Below, one piece after another: positions 1-8,143 of a DNA stretch of 64,000 bases; position 1 is the first letter of the stretch, and each line of letters begins with the position of its first letter. The notes under the pieces are model-generated. The model was not told where the DNA came from. It did not search any database and saw only the letters and a list, made by a program, of their open reading frames with translations. Location of the stretch: the NCBI RefSeq assembly GCF_037976325.1, contig NZ_CP150265.1, positions 4,583,501 to 4,647,500 of the forward strand. The letters are read 5' to 3'. The position numbers were made by a program, and so were the translations under genes. This DNA is from Paenibacillus sp. FSL K6-3182 (lineage in GTDB: Bacteria; Bacillota; Bacilli; Paenibacillales; Paenibacillaceae).

Positions 1-1126
1 TCGGTGCTGTCGTAATAAGCGGGATGTTGAATTCCCGTTCAATCCGTTCTTGAATAATTTCCATATGAAGCAAGCCAAGAAATCCGCAGCGGTAGCCAAA
101 GCCCAAAGCAGTTGATGATTCCGGCTCATATTTGAGTGATGCATCGTTAAGCTCCAGCTTCTCAAGCGCATCACGCAAATCATTATAGTCCTGTGTCTCG
201 ATTGGATAGAGTCCGCAGAATACCATCGGGTTAATCTGACGATAGCCTGGCAGACGTTCAGGTGCAGGTTTCTTCGCATCCGTAATTGTATCACCGACAC
301 GCGTGTCCTTCACGTTCTTGATGCCCGCAACGACAAAACCAACATCGCCAACTGCAAGCTCCTTCACGATCGCCATGTTCGGCATGAATGCCCCAACCTC
401 GATGACCTCGAATTCTGCTCCCGTTGCCATAAACTTAATTTTATTGCCTGCTTTGATGCTTCCATCCATAACTCGTACATAAACGATTACGCCTTTGTAG
501 GGATCATAATGGGAGTCAAAAATAAGCGCTTTAAGCGGCTGATCTGGATCTCCTACTGGTGAAGGCATTTTCGTAACAACCTGCTCCAGTATTTCCTTAA
601 TGCCGATTCCCGCTTTTGCGGAAGCAAGTACCGCGTCGCTGGCGTCTAATCCAATGACATCTTCGATTTCCTGCTTTACCCGTTCAGGCTCCGCACTTGG
701 CAAATCGATCTTGTTAATAACAGGTACGATCTCCAAATTGTTGTCTAACGCCAAGTATACGTTAGCCAGCGTTTGCGCTTCAATGCCTTGCGCAGCATCA
801 ACAACGAGCAATGCACCTTCACAAGCAGCGAGACTGCGTGAAACCTCGTATGTAAAGTCGACGTGTCCAGGCGTGTCAATCAGATTGAGTATATACTCGA
901 TCCCGTCATCTGCCTTATATGCCAAGCGTACCGCTTGCAGCTTGATGGTAATTCCGCGTTCCCGCTCCAAATCCATTTTGTCAAGAACCTGCTCTTGCAT
1001 CTCGCGAGATGTCAAAGCGCCGGTAAATTCTAAGATCCGGTCAGCAAGCGTAGACTTTCCGTGGTCTATATGCGCGATAATGGAAAAATTCCTAATTCTC
1101 TTTTGTCGGTCACGTACGTCAGTCAT
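1..1126 (-). CDS. lepA: Elongation factor 4 (LepA), C-terminus outside window
   Basis: Ribosome-associated GTPase (EF4) that acts on stalled or mistranslocated elongation complexes. About 375 N-terminal residues are present out of roughly 600 usual for the family. The reading runs off position 1, so the C-terminal RNA-binding part is not seen. The protein begins [20 protein letters not shown] and carries the P-loop DHGKST (residues 21-26), the switch II DTPGH motif and the NKID guanine-specificity motif. The ATG lies at 1124-1126. It follows spoIIP and the YqxA-like gene on the same strand, as in Bacillus. Function is near certain from the motifs. Confidence 0.97.
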   Translation of the reverse strand, partial: MTDVRDRQKRIRNFSIIAHIDHGKSTLADRILEFTGALTSREMQEQVLDKMDLERERGITIKLQAVRLAYKADDGIEYILNLIDTPGHVDFTYEVSRSLAACEGALLVVDAAQGIEAQTLANVYLALDNNLEIVPVINKIDLPSAEPERVKQEIEDVIGLDASDAVLASAKAGIGIKEILEQVVTKMPSPVGDPDQPLKALIFDSHYDPYKGVIVYVRVMDGSIKAGNKIKFMATGAEFEVIEVGAFMPNMAIVKELAVGDVGFVVAGIKNVKDTRVGDTITDAKKPAPERLPGYRQINPMVFCGLYPIETQDYNDLRDALEKLELNDASLKYEPESSTALGFGYRCGFLGLLHMEIIQERIEREFNIPLITTAP

Positions 1127-1206
1127 GCCTAACCCCCACAATTTCCAATAATGCTAATCATTCCTCCTATTATATCAGTTAAGGGGAAGACCAGCAATGT
1201 TCATTA

Positions 1207-1644
1207 TCACTTCGTCAGCCCATCGAATATAGATACGACCATTCGAATGCCTTCACTTGACATATTTTGCAGCAAACCAGAGGTTGAATCTGCGATCTTA
1301 TTTACTGCTGGCTGGTCGCTCTTAAGCGGAAGACCAGGCATCCTTTCATTTTCGGCAGGAAAGGTTTCGGCCGTTTCTCCTATAGTTTCGTCATCATATG
1401 CAGCAAGTCGCTTTAGTTCTTTAAGCTCCTGCTCAAGCTGGGCAATCTTTTGCTGCTGTTCCTTCTGAAAATCATTAACTGGCTGCACATTCTGCTCTGT
1501 CTGCGGAATCTCTGTGTACCCGCTTGAGCCTTCTATAGGTCCATATATACGCTCGATGCCCGAAGAGGACATATCAATGCCATACATGATGATTATCGCC
1601 AAAGCACCACCTAGCACCGTCCATTTTAGCGCATTTCGTTTCAC
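1207..1644 (-). CDS. YqxA-like (DUF3679) small membrane-anchored protein
   Basis: A 145-residue protein of unknown function. An N-terminal hydrophobic segment (about residues 8-26) can anchor it to the membrane. It is followed by a charged, Gln/Glu/Lys-rich stretch around residues 58-82 that looks like a short coiled coil, then an acidic variable tail. Position between spoIIP and lepA is that of yqxA in Bacillus. The N-terminal pattern (short basic start, hydrophobic span, then a Gly-Ile-rich segment) also fits DUF3679, but I infer the family mainly from position. It starts 17 nt after the spoIIP stop, so the two are probably co-transcribed. Confidence 0.7.
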   Translation of the reverse strand: MKRNALKWTVLGGALAIIIMYGIDMSSSGIERIYGPIEGSSGYTEIPQTEQNVQPVNDFQKEQQQKIAQLEQELKELKRLAAYDDETIGETAETFPAENERMPGLPLKSDQPAVNKIADSTSGLLQNMSSEGIRMVVSIFDGLTK

Positions 1645-1661
1645 TTATTCTTCGCCCCCTC

Positions 1662-2915
1662 CTACTTTTTTGTTGATGCCTTCTCGTCTGCCCAGTAAAT
1701 TTCGGAAATAACTGCTGCCAGCGCATCCGCTGTTCGATAGGACTCTTCGAGGGTGTTGTCTACGCCCCCTACTTCTATAAGCACATTATCCTCAGCTAGC
1801 GATTGATTGTATTCGGCATTGCCTGATGAGGCTGTTTTGCCCCAAATTCCGCGAGAGATGCCTGGATATTTTTTTTCGAGCGCTTCATGGATTTTTGTCG
1901 CAAAGGCTTCATTTTTTTCCCAATTGGGATTTTTATGGCCGATAATGAAATAAACCTGCGCGTAGCTTTTGCCATCAATATCGATGGTCGTTTCTTTCCG
2001 CCTTTGCGAGTCACGGTGAAGATCAAAGAAAAACTTCAAATCCTTGCTGCTGGCAATGGCTTCTTTCACCGTCTTCATCGAATATTTATAGGAATAATTC
2101 CAATCATAACCTTTAATCGCCGTTGGATAATCAGTGTTCGAGTGCTGTGCACCTACACCCTTCTCCTCCAGCTTTTGGGCAAGTCGTTTGCCAACAAGCG
2201 TAATATTTTTTGTACTAGAATTCGGGTCTTTCTTTTTATCTGTCAGCTCAGGGTACCAGGATTCGCGATTATGCGAGTGATAGATAAAAGCCACTTTTTT
2301 TCCGCCAGTCGTAGGTTTCGCCGGCTCCCCGTTATCACCTTCGCCAGTTCCTGAAGATGGCTTGTCTGTCTGTACCGGCAGCGGCTCCTCCTCATTTCCT
2401 TCTGTCGTCCCATTATTCGATACATCTGTTCCTGCATCCTCATGCAATTCGCCAAGCGGATCATATGTAATCGGTGCATTATCTTCCGGTCCCACCGCTG
2501 TATCCGTACCGATGCCCTTGCGAATTAAGTAAGCATCATTAACCCCCATGCCAGGCAGCTCGCCTGCAAGCAGGCTTTTAGGATCGTTAGGGTTAATATC
2601 CGTTAAAGCTCTCATAAGAAACGCGCTAATTTGCTTTGATGTAAACGTATCTGTCTCCCGACTGCTTTGAAATGCAGGCATCTCCATCTCTAGCATATCC
2701 CCAAAAAAACCGCTCGATACAGCAGCAGCAAAACCTTTCATTGAATTTACAGGCGAAGCTGTCGTTTGCTGATGAGCCATACCCGCTGCTCCTAACAAAA
2801 TAAAAAATACCATTGAGCAAAATGAGAGCAACGCGAATGTACGTCCCGTTACTAGCAATTGTCTCACTCGTCTACTTTCCTTCCCTATATCAAGCAGCAT
2901 AATTTTTCTTTTCAT
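1662..2915 (-). CDS. spoIIP: Stage II sporulation protein P
   Basis: SpoIIP is the amidase/endopeptidase of the SpoIID-SpoIIM-SpoIIP complex that thins septal peptidoglycan during forespore engulfment. The 417-residue protein has an N-terminal transmembrane segment (about residues 26-46), an acidic, low-complexity linker (about 150-205), and the catalytic domain with HSHNRESW near residue 213, FDLHRDS near 297 and IEVGG near 381, which carry the expected zinc-binding His and Glu residues. ATG at 2915 is preceded by GGGAGG. It lies downstream of gpr in the conserved sporulation order, separated by a terminator. Length and motifs are normal. Confidence 0.96.
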   Translation of the reverse strand: MKRKIMLLDIGKESRRVRQLLVTGRTFALLSFCSMVFFILLGAAGMAHQQTTASPVNSMKGFAAAVSSGFFGDMLEMEMPAFQSSRETDTFTSKQISAFLMRALTDINPNDPKSLLAGELPGMGVNDAYLIRKGIGTDTAVGPEDNAPITYDPLGELHEDAGTDVSNNGTTEGNEEEPLPVQTDKPSSGTGEGDNGEPAKPTTGGKKVAFIYHSHNRESWYPELTDKKKDPNSSTKNITLVGKRLAQKLEEKGVGAQHSNTDYPTAIKGYDWNYSYKYSMKTVKEAIASSKDLKFFFDLHRDSQRRKETTIDIDGKSYAQVYFIIGHKNPNWEKNEAFATKIHEALEKKYPGISRGIWGKTASSGNAEYNQSLAEDNVLIEVGGVDNTLEESYRTADALAAVISEIYWADEKASTKK

Positions 2916-3056
2916 TGGTTTTTTACCTCCCGCTTCATAGTGCTAGCCGCATTAGTCACTACTAAACTATGAGAGTGATAGAGTTCATAGAACCAAATCT
3001 ATGTGGAATAATTAGCGTTGATAGAGTTATAGGGATACAAAATAGCGAATCGCGCA

Positions 3057-3105
3057 AAAAAAGAAGCTGTCCAAAGGTTATGCCTTTAGAAAGCTTCCTT
3101 CTTAA
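3057..3105 (-). terminator. Terminator after gpr
   Basis: An imperfect hairpin, with AAGAAGGAAGCTTTC paired across to GACAGCTTCTT on the minus strand, is followed by a run of seven T. It lies just past the gpr stop codon and before spoIIP, so spoIIP probably has its own promoter as well as any readthrough. Confidence 0.65.
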
Positions 3106-3118
3106 TTATACTAGGAAT

Positions 3119-4126
3119 TTAATGCGTATACGCCGCAACATTGCTTGAATCAACCGCTTCGTGCAGCGATGCATTTAGCCCGCTTGCTATAATGTTGGCG
3201 ATATCCTCTATAAATTCATCAATTTCCTTTGGCGTAACCAGCAGATCATGGCCAAGCGGGCTGAGCACTTCCCTAACGAGCTGCAGCCTCTCGTTTTCTT
3301 CCATCTGATTTACCAAACCTAAAATTTGATCCGAGTTTGCGCTTTGTTTCTTAAAATGACTGCTCATCATCTCAAGTGTGTTGTTGACGATGGTCGAAGC
3401 ATAAACAACGGTAGGCACTCCGATCGCAATAACCGGGACACCTAAGATTTCTTTTGTAAGCCCTTTTCGTTTATTCCCGATGCCAGAGCCCGGATGAATG
3501 CCTGTATCTGCAATTTGGATCGTTGTATTCACTCTCTCTAATGCTTTAGATGCCAATGCATCAATCGCAATGACGAGTTCCGGACTCGTCTTCTCAACGA
3601 TACCTTGAACGATTTCACTGGATTCTATACCCGTTATGCCAAGCACTCCAGGCGCTACCGCACTTACCGCGCGATAACCAGGCGCCACTTGATCAGGCAT
3701 CAGTTCGAAAAAATGGCGAGTGACCATTACATTCTCAACAACAATTGGACCAAGCGCATCAGGCGTAACATTCCAATTGCCTAAACCTACAATTAGAACT
3801 CGCGCTGTTTTACTTATGGATAACCGTTCAAGGAAAGCTTCAAAATGTTTGGCAAACTGTGTCGCCACCCTATCCTGCAGTCCCGTATCCCCTTTTCGCA
3901 GCTCCGGAACCTCAATCGTCACATAATGCCCTTGCATTTTGCCAATGGCCTGAGCGCCTTGTTCGTTTTGTACATGCAGCTGCGTAATCGTTATTCCTTC
4001 ATCTTCAGAAGTTTCGGATTGTATGCCTGGTATAGGCCCGCCGCTTGGCGCCTCTGCCATCTCCTTCGCTTCAAGCGCCAAGTCTGTTCTAACATTATAT
4101 TTTTGCAAATCAAGTTCGTTCTCCAT
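3119..4126 (-). CDS. gpr: Spore germination protease GPR
   Basis: Aspartic-type endopeptidase (family A25) that degrades small acid-soluble spore proteins at germination. The 335-residue protein begins MENELDLQKYNVRTDLALEA. The segment around KYNVRTDLA resembles the site where the zymogen is autoprocessed and also resembles the SASP cleavage site. GLGNWNVTPDALGP (about residues 111-124) and the IAIDALAS region (about 186-193) are typical of the family. A candidate forespore promoter lies upstream (4161-4189). It sits between rpsT (divergent) and spoIIP, as in Bacillus. Confidence 0.96.
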   Translation of the reverse strand: MENELDLQKYNVRTDLALEAKEMAEAPSGGPIPGIQSETSEDEGITITQLHVQNEQGAQAIGKMQGHYVTIEVPELRKGDTGLQDRVATQFAKHFEAFLERLSISKTARVLIVGLGNWNVTPDALGPIVVENVMVTRHFFELMPDQVAPGYRAVSAVAPGVLGITGIESSEIVQGIVEKTSPELVIAIDALASKALERVNTTIQIADTGIHPGSGIGNKRKGLTKEILGVPVIAIGVPTVVYASTIVNNTLEMMSSHFKKQSANSDQILGLVNQMEENERLQLVREVLSPLGHDLLVTPKEIDEFIEDIANIIASGLNASLHEAVDSSNVAAYTH

Positions 4127-4160
4127 TGCTCATTCTCCCTTCAAACACCAGTTCTGATGT

Positions 4161-4189
4161 TATTGTTTGCAGATGGATTATTTTCATAC
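4161..4189 (-). promoter_or_regulatory. Candidate sigma-F/sigma-G promoter of gpr
   Basis: On the minus strand GTATG (4185-4189) is followed after 14 nt by GCAAACAATA (4161-4170). This resembles the forespore consensus (GTATA, about 15 nt, GGNRANANTR) with one -10 mismatch. It would put the transcript start about 30 nt before the gpr ATG. The known sigma-F/sigma-G control of gpr in Bacillus supports it. The call rests on eye matching only. Confidence 0.45.
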
Positions 4190-4343
4190 TCGTAGATGAG
4201 CCTTCATCCTTACGGAATACAGTTTTTATAAGGAGCTTCCTGCTATTGCTTTTTGAGGAGTGGCATGATAATATACTTTAAGTTGTGTTGTCTAGGTTTA
4301 TGATGTAGATAAACCGTTGTAAACAGTTTAGGAGGTGAATTCC

Positions 4344-4616
4344 ATGCCAAATATTAAATCCGCGATTAAACGCGTTAAAACAAGTGAAAAGCGTCGTGCT
4401 TTGAATGCATCCCAAAAATCCGCACTTCGTTCGGCCGTTAAATCTGCTGACCAAGCTATCGCTGGCACTGATGTAGATGCTGCTAAAGCAGCTCTTATCG
4501 CTGCAACGAAAAAGTTGGACAAAGCAGCAACTAAAGGCCTGATTCATAAAAATGCGGCTTCCCGCAAAAAATCTCGTCTTGCTAAACGTCTGAATGCCCT
4601 TTCGGCTCAAGCCTAA
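4344..4616 (+). CDS. rpsT: 30S ribosomal protein S20
   Basis: Primary 16S rRNA-binding protein of the small subunit. The 90-residue, Lys/Ala-rich protein begins [20 protein letters not shown] and ends in the typical [12 protein letters not shown] at 4344 is chosen over GTG at 4335 because AGGAGG ends at 4335 and would overlap that upstream start. It is divergent from gpr, convergent with holA, and closed by a shared terminator. Confidence 0.97.
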   Translation: MPNIKSAIKRVKTSEKRRALNASQKSALRSAVKSADQAIAGTDVDAAKAALIAATKKLDKAATKGLIHKNAASRKKSRLAKRLNALSAQA

Positions 4617-4681
4617 GCAAGATAACCGCTCTTACGAATGACGTTGTCCATCTGGTCAACTGAAACTCGTTTAGCACAACA

Positions 4682-4727
4682 AAAAAAGCTTCACTGCTCT
4701 TATCGAGCGGTGAAGCTTTTTTGTTTT
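4682..4727. terminator. Bidirectional terminator between rpsT and holA
   Basis: AAAAAAGCTTCAC(T/C)GCTC repeats in inverted form around TTAT, giving a long stem with A and T runs on both sides. It can end rpsT on the plus strand and holA on the minus strand. Confidence 0.85.
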
Positions 4728-4777
4728 TCCATGCTGCTTATCAGCTGCTCACATAAAAAAAGGCAATGGAAAGAACG

Positions 4778-5812
4778 CTATGCGCCCTTCTCCATGCCAA
4801 GTGAAAGCAAATACAGCTCTAAACCGAGCGTTTTATCAATTGCTCCGGTTTTCATTTTATAATCGAGATCTGCAAGTGAAGCCAACAGCCTGCCAAGTCT
4901 AGCCACTTGAAATTTCCGGCTTTTCTCCGCGGCAAGCTTGACTGCGTATGGATGCAAGCCTAATTGGCCAGCCATTTGCTGAGGGGAATAGTGATGCTGC
5001 TCCAGCTCTTTGATTTGCAGCATGATTCTTAATTGCCTAGCGATAAGAGCGGCGATCTTGATTGGTTCTTCACGACGAACCAGCAATTCTCTGTACAGTC
5101 GAATAGCCTTGTCCAAACGAAGCTCAGCGATCGCATCCACAAGCGCAAATACGTCCTCCTCAACTGTTGCTGCAGTTAGCATAGATGCCGTCTCTACATC
5201 AATGACACCGCCTGTTCCCGCGTGCAAGCACAGCTTGTCCACTTCCTGCGACAATTGCTGCATATTCGCTCCGGCTCGTGATAGGAGCAGCTCAGCCGCA
5301 TCTGAAGACAAGGTTCTTTGCTGATCTGTTGCCCGCTTAATCATCCATTGCTTAAGCTGAGCCGCGTCGAGTTCAGGGAACGGAACTAAGGAATGACGAT
5401 CCTTTAACGTTTTTACAAGCTTTCGACGTTCATCCAGCTTCTCTGATTGGACAGAAATAACGATAATGGATGTCTCTGAAGGATACTCCATATACTGTAT
5501 CAGCTTCTCAGGACGATGCTCAAGCTTTCCGCCTTCCTTGCCCCCAGCACACAGCACAGTCGCATCTCGTATTAAAATCAGCTTCCGCTGCACAAAAAAA
5601 GGCGATGTTTCCGCTTCAAGAACCGCTTCTTCAATCGAGGTTTCCGCAGTATCAAATTTAACAATGCCAAGCTCTCGCTCCTCAGCTGTAAACATCGCCT
5701 CGGTCAATACGTTAATAAATTGCTGCAGCCGATATCGATCCTTGCCATACAGCACATAAATGGGACGGAAGCGTCCGCCCTTTATTTCTTTTAATGCTTC
5801 CTTTGCATCCAT
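4778..5812 (-). CDS. holA: DNA polymerase III subunit delta
   Basis: Delta subunit of the clamp loader, which opens the beta clamp for loading onto primed DNA. The 344-residue protein has the HolA start MDAKEALKEIKGGRFRPIYV, with YVLYGKDRYR in place of the usual P-loop-like segment. The helical C-terminal region (about 210-340) contains the conserved IAALIARQLRIMLQIKEL stretch. Size fits the family. In Bacillus this gene also lies between the comE cluster and rpsT. Here an ECF sigma/anti-sigma pair is inserted upstream. Confidence 0.95.
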   Translation of the reverse strand: MDAKEALKEIKGGRFRPIYVLYGKDRYRLQQFINVLTEAMFTAEERELGIVKFDTAETSIEEAVLEAETSPFFVQRKLILIRDATVLCAGGKEGGKLEHRPEKLIQYMEYPSETSIIVISVQSEKLDERRKLVKTLKDRHSLVPFPELDAAQLKQWMIKRATDQQRTLSSDAAELLLSRAGANMQQLSQEVDKLCLHAGTGGVIDVETASMLTAATVEEDVFALVDAIAELRLDKAIRLYRELLVRREEPIKIAALIARQLRIMLQIKELEQHHYSPQQMAGQLGLHPYAVKLAAEKSRKFQVARLGRLLASLADLDYKMKTGAIDKTLGLELYLLSLGMEKGA

Positions 5813-6071
5813 ACCTTCACCTCGTCACGAGTAAGTACAATTAGACGGCAACAAAGGGATGAGCCATATAAAGCCTCATCCCTTTGCCGAACATCTATAT
5901 AAACATTCGCAGGCAGGTCCATGGTACCGCCCTGCGGATGGTCATACGACGTTAAGGATTCGTCGCAGACACTATCGCTGCTAACATTATACGCATAAAT
6001 CGATGTAAATGTGCGTAATAACCCTTAATTTTTGCAGTCCGCAATCTGTGCTCAAACGAGCAGTTTCCAAG
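5813..6071. other. Intergenic region with a hairpin, no gene seen
   Basis: About 260 bp between the anti-sigma gene and holA, both on the minus strand. It holds an inverted repeat AAAGGGATGAG/CTCATCCCTTT at about 5852-5886 that may end the sigma operon, although neither strand has a good T run after it. I see no convincing small gene. The yqzM gene found near here in Bacillus was not recognised. Confidence 0.5.
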
Positions 6072-7040
6072 CTAATGCCCTGCCTTCTGCTCCGTCAGCG
6101 TAGATAAATCGATCACATACTTCTCAATTGCTCCTTGTTCAACATGAACCTCGTAGGTCAGCTTTTTGCTGTCCTCAGACCAGATGAGATTGAGCAGCTC
6201 ACCATTTTTGCGCGGTGATGTGAAGACGATAGATTTATCGGCAGCAGCAACAACTTTAATTTTAAAATTTTCAGCCGTGCCGCTATAAAGGCCATCGGGT
6301 GAAACCGTTGCCGTGCTGTTCGTATTCATACCTAAACCATTCTCGCCTTCGTTTTCAACCAATCCTTCAGAAGGATTCGAAGTTAAGCCTTTGACTGAGC
6401 CATCCTCAAATGACCCGCCATCAGGCGCTTTGTCTTCTTCATTGGTTAAAGGATTGATTGCGGTACTCTTGGACGATGGCGCTGAATCGGCATCTTTATC
6501 TTTAGTTGCCGTTTCCGTCTTCACTTCTGGGTCTTCAGCACCGTTAGCGCTCGCTCTATAAGACATTTCCACTGGCGTATCGTTCATCATATCAGCCGCG
6601 ACGTTATTCGATTGCTTGGCTGAAGATTCTGATGCATTCATATCGCCAATCGAGCCTGAATTATACGTTACGATAAACAGCCCTGCAACGATTCCGGCTG
6701 CGATCACACCACTCATAATGCGCATGGACGGCCAGCGGCGTTGACGCTTCGAAAGACGTTTTGTTGCTTCCGTTCTGCTAACCATGGATGGCGGTTCCGC
6801 TTCAGCCTGACCAAACAGTTCCATCCGCTCTAATTGAGGCATAATCGCATCGACTAAGCTATAGCTCGGCATAACTTTTGGCAAACTGGTAAGCTCGGCG
6901 GACAATAGCTGTAACCGCTCGAACATGGCTGCACAGTCCGGACACTGTCTAGTATGATTCATCAAGACTTCGATTTCGCTTTCATCGAGATCGTTGTCTA
7001 GCTGTCTTTGCATTAGTTCCATCACCTCTTGACAATTCAT
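6072..7040 (-). CDS. Anti-sigma factor with zf-HC2 zinc finger
   Basis: Probable membrane-bound anti-sigma factor for the ECF sigma factor encoded just upstream. Residues 1-45 carry the zinc-binding pattern H29-x3-C33-x2-C36 (HTRQCPDC). A basic stretch and a single transmembrane segment follow at about 105-127. The remaining roughly 190 residues form an outside domain with an acidic, Ser/Thr-rich linker and a small globular end. The ATG overlaps the sigma stop codon (ATGA), as expected for a co-translated pair. The signal sensed cannot be inferred. Confidence 0.85.
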   Translation of the reverse strand: MNCQEVMELMQRQLDNDLDESEIEVLMNHTRQCPDCAAMFERLQLLSAELTSLPKVMPSYSLVDAIMPQLERMELFGQAEAEPPSMVSRTEATKRLSKRQRRWPSMRIMSGVIAAGIVAGLFIVTYNSGSIGDMNASESSAKQSNNVAADMMNDTPVEMSYRASANGAEDPEVKTETATKDKDADSAPSSKSTAINPLTNEEDKAPDGGSFEDGSVKGLTSNPSEGLVENEGENGLGMNTNSTATVSPDGLYSGTAENFKIKVVAAADKSIVFTSPRKNGELLNLIWSEDSKKLTYEVHVEQGAIEKYVIDLSTLTEQKAGH

Positions 7041-7585
7041 CCCCGGACACCACCTTTCTGATAATCATGGAGTAAAGTCTGCAGCTGTTGCCTAGCTCTG
7101 AATAAATAGGATTTCACTGTATTGAGCGGCAAATCGAGCGAATCTGCAATTTCATTGTAAGAGAAATCCTGTAAATACCGAAGGACGACGACCGCACGAT
7201 GATGCTCAGGAAGCTTGTCGATAGCGGCTTGAATGTCTTTAACAGCGTAAGCAGACATTACCTCGTCCTCCACGTTTTGTTTTTCGTGGAATACCATGTC
7301 GTGCTCATCTATTGAGACGGTCGGTTTATTTCTCCGAAACTTGTCAATGCAAATGTTGGTTACAATACGTTGAATCCATGTTTTGAACTGCGCTTTTTCT
7401 TCGTACGAGCCTATTTTTGTATAGATGCGAATTAGCGCTTCTTGCGCTGCATCAAGGGCATCCTGTTCATTATTTAATATATAATAGGCTGTCCGATAAA
7501 CATGCGTTTCAATCTCTCGCAATAGAGTAATTAAAGCGTCGCGATCTCCCGACTGAGCGGCTCTTATAAGCTCCGGCTCCACCAC
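7037..7585 (-). CDS. ECF-type RNA polymerase sigma factor
   Basis: Alternative sigma factor of the extracytoplasmic-function group, 182 residues. Region 2 contains YRTAYYILNNEQDALDAAQE and FKTWIQRIVTN. Region 4 contains LPEHHRAVVVLRYLQDFSYNEIA and the helix-turn-helix LPLNTVKSYLFRARQQL. I place the start at GTG 7585, where AGAGGGGG precedes two GTG codons. The longer open frame to 7726 lacks a ribosome site. It overlaps the anti-sigma gene. Target promoters are unknown. Confidence 0.92.
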   Translation of the reverse strand: MVEPELIRAAQSGDRDALITLLREIETHVYRTAYYILNNEQDALDAAQEALIRIYTKIGSYEEKAQFKTWIQRIVTNICIDKFRRNKPTVSIDEHDMVFHEKQNVEDEVMSAYAVKDIQAAIDKLPEHHRAVVVLRYLQDFSYNEIADSLDLPLNTVKSYLFRARQQLQTLLHDYQKGGVRG

Positions 7586-7603
7586 GAAGGATCCCCCTCT
7601 CTT

Positions 7604-7641
7604 GCAACCATTCTGACGAACTGGTTGCGGTAAAAGTTGCA
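7604..7641 (-). promoter_or_regulatory. Possible autoregulatory ECF promoter with inverted repeat
   Basis: On the minus strand TGCAAC (7636-7641) and CGTC (7615-7618) are separated by 17 nt, close to the TGAAAC...CGTC pattern of ECF promoters. A 7-bp inverted repeat GCAACCA/TGGTTGC (7604-7610, 7622-7628) overlaps it. The transcript would start about 25 nt before the sigma GTG. Weak evidence. Confidence 0.35.
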
Positions 7642-7834
7642 GATAAATTAGAAATATTACTTTATTTTTTTTAGTAAGTTTTAACAAGCAAAGCGATTGT
7701 CCCCAAGCGGACCGTCTTAAATGCACGAAGCAGGAAAAAAACCATAAAAAATTTACAGATACTCGCTATGCTGTGAAAGAATCGAAATAAACTCCACATT
7801 AAAGGATACCAAATTTCAACTAACTCGTATATAG

Positions 7835-7873
7835 AAAGAAGTCGAATACCTTTGAAAACGGCTCGACTTCTTT
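7835..7873 (-). terminator. Hairpin, possible terminator after comEC
   Basis: Perfect 11-bp arms AAAGAAGTCGA/TCGACTTCTTT with a 17-nt loop, placed between the original comEC end and the sigma gene. The T run is short, so termination strength is uncertain. The rest of the 7586-7966 interval shows no gene. Confidence 0.55.
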
Positions 7874-7966
7874 ATTCCTAAGTATGAATGATTTTCATAT
7901 GATTTGCGAATTTAGGTACGGAAAGATGAAAACAGGCTTTCTATCCGCATTTTTTCGATACCCGCC

Positions 7967-8143
7967 TTACTTAATTTTTGTATACGTAAATAAATCTTGG
8001 CTGGTTACAATAAACCGTACCTCGCCATCACGATCTGTTCGCCACAAAGCGGTTCCCGCTTGATTTAATCGAGAAATCACATCTGGACTAGGATGGCCAT
8101 AGGTGTTTGTCGCTCCAACAGAAGCTACTGCTCCAAGCGTACG
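7967..8143 (-). pseudogene. Detached 3' end of comEC after the amber codon
   Basis: Reading on in the same frame past the TAG at 8144-8146 gives 58 residues before TAA. The segment contains GAVASVGATNTYGHPSPDVI and LWRTDRDGEVRFIV, the standard C-terminus of the ComEC metallo-beta-lactamase-like domain. No frameshift is needed. It is therefore the severed end of comEC, not a separate gene. It has no start codon or ribosome site of its own. Confidence 0.85.

Noticed and set aside
600..1151. Open frame of 183 codons on the plus strand opposite lepA
   Set aside because: Lies wholly over the conserved lepA coding strand, has no ribosome site, and is a shadow of its codon use.
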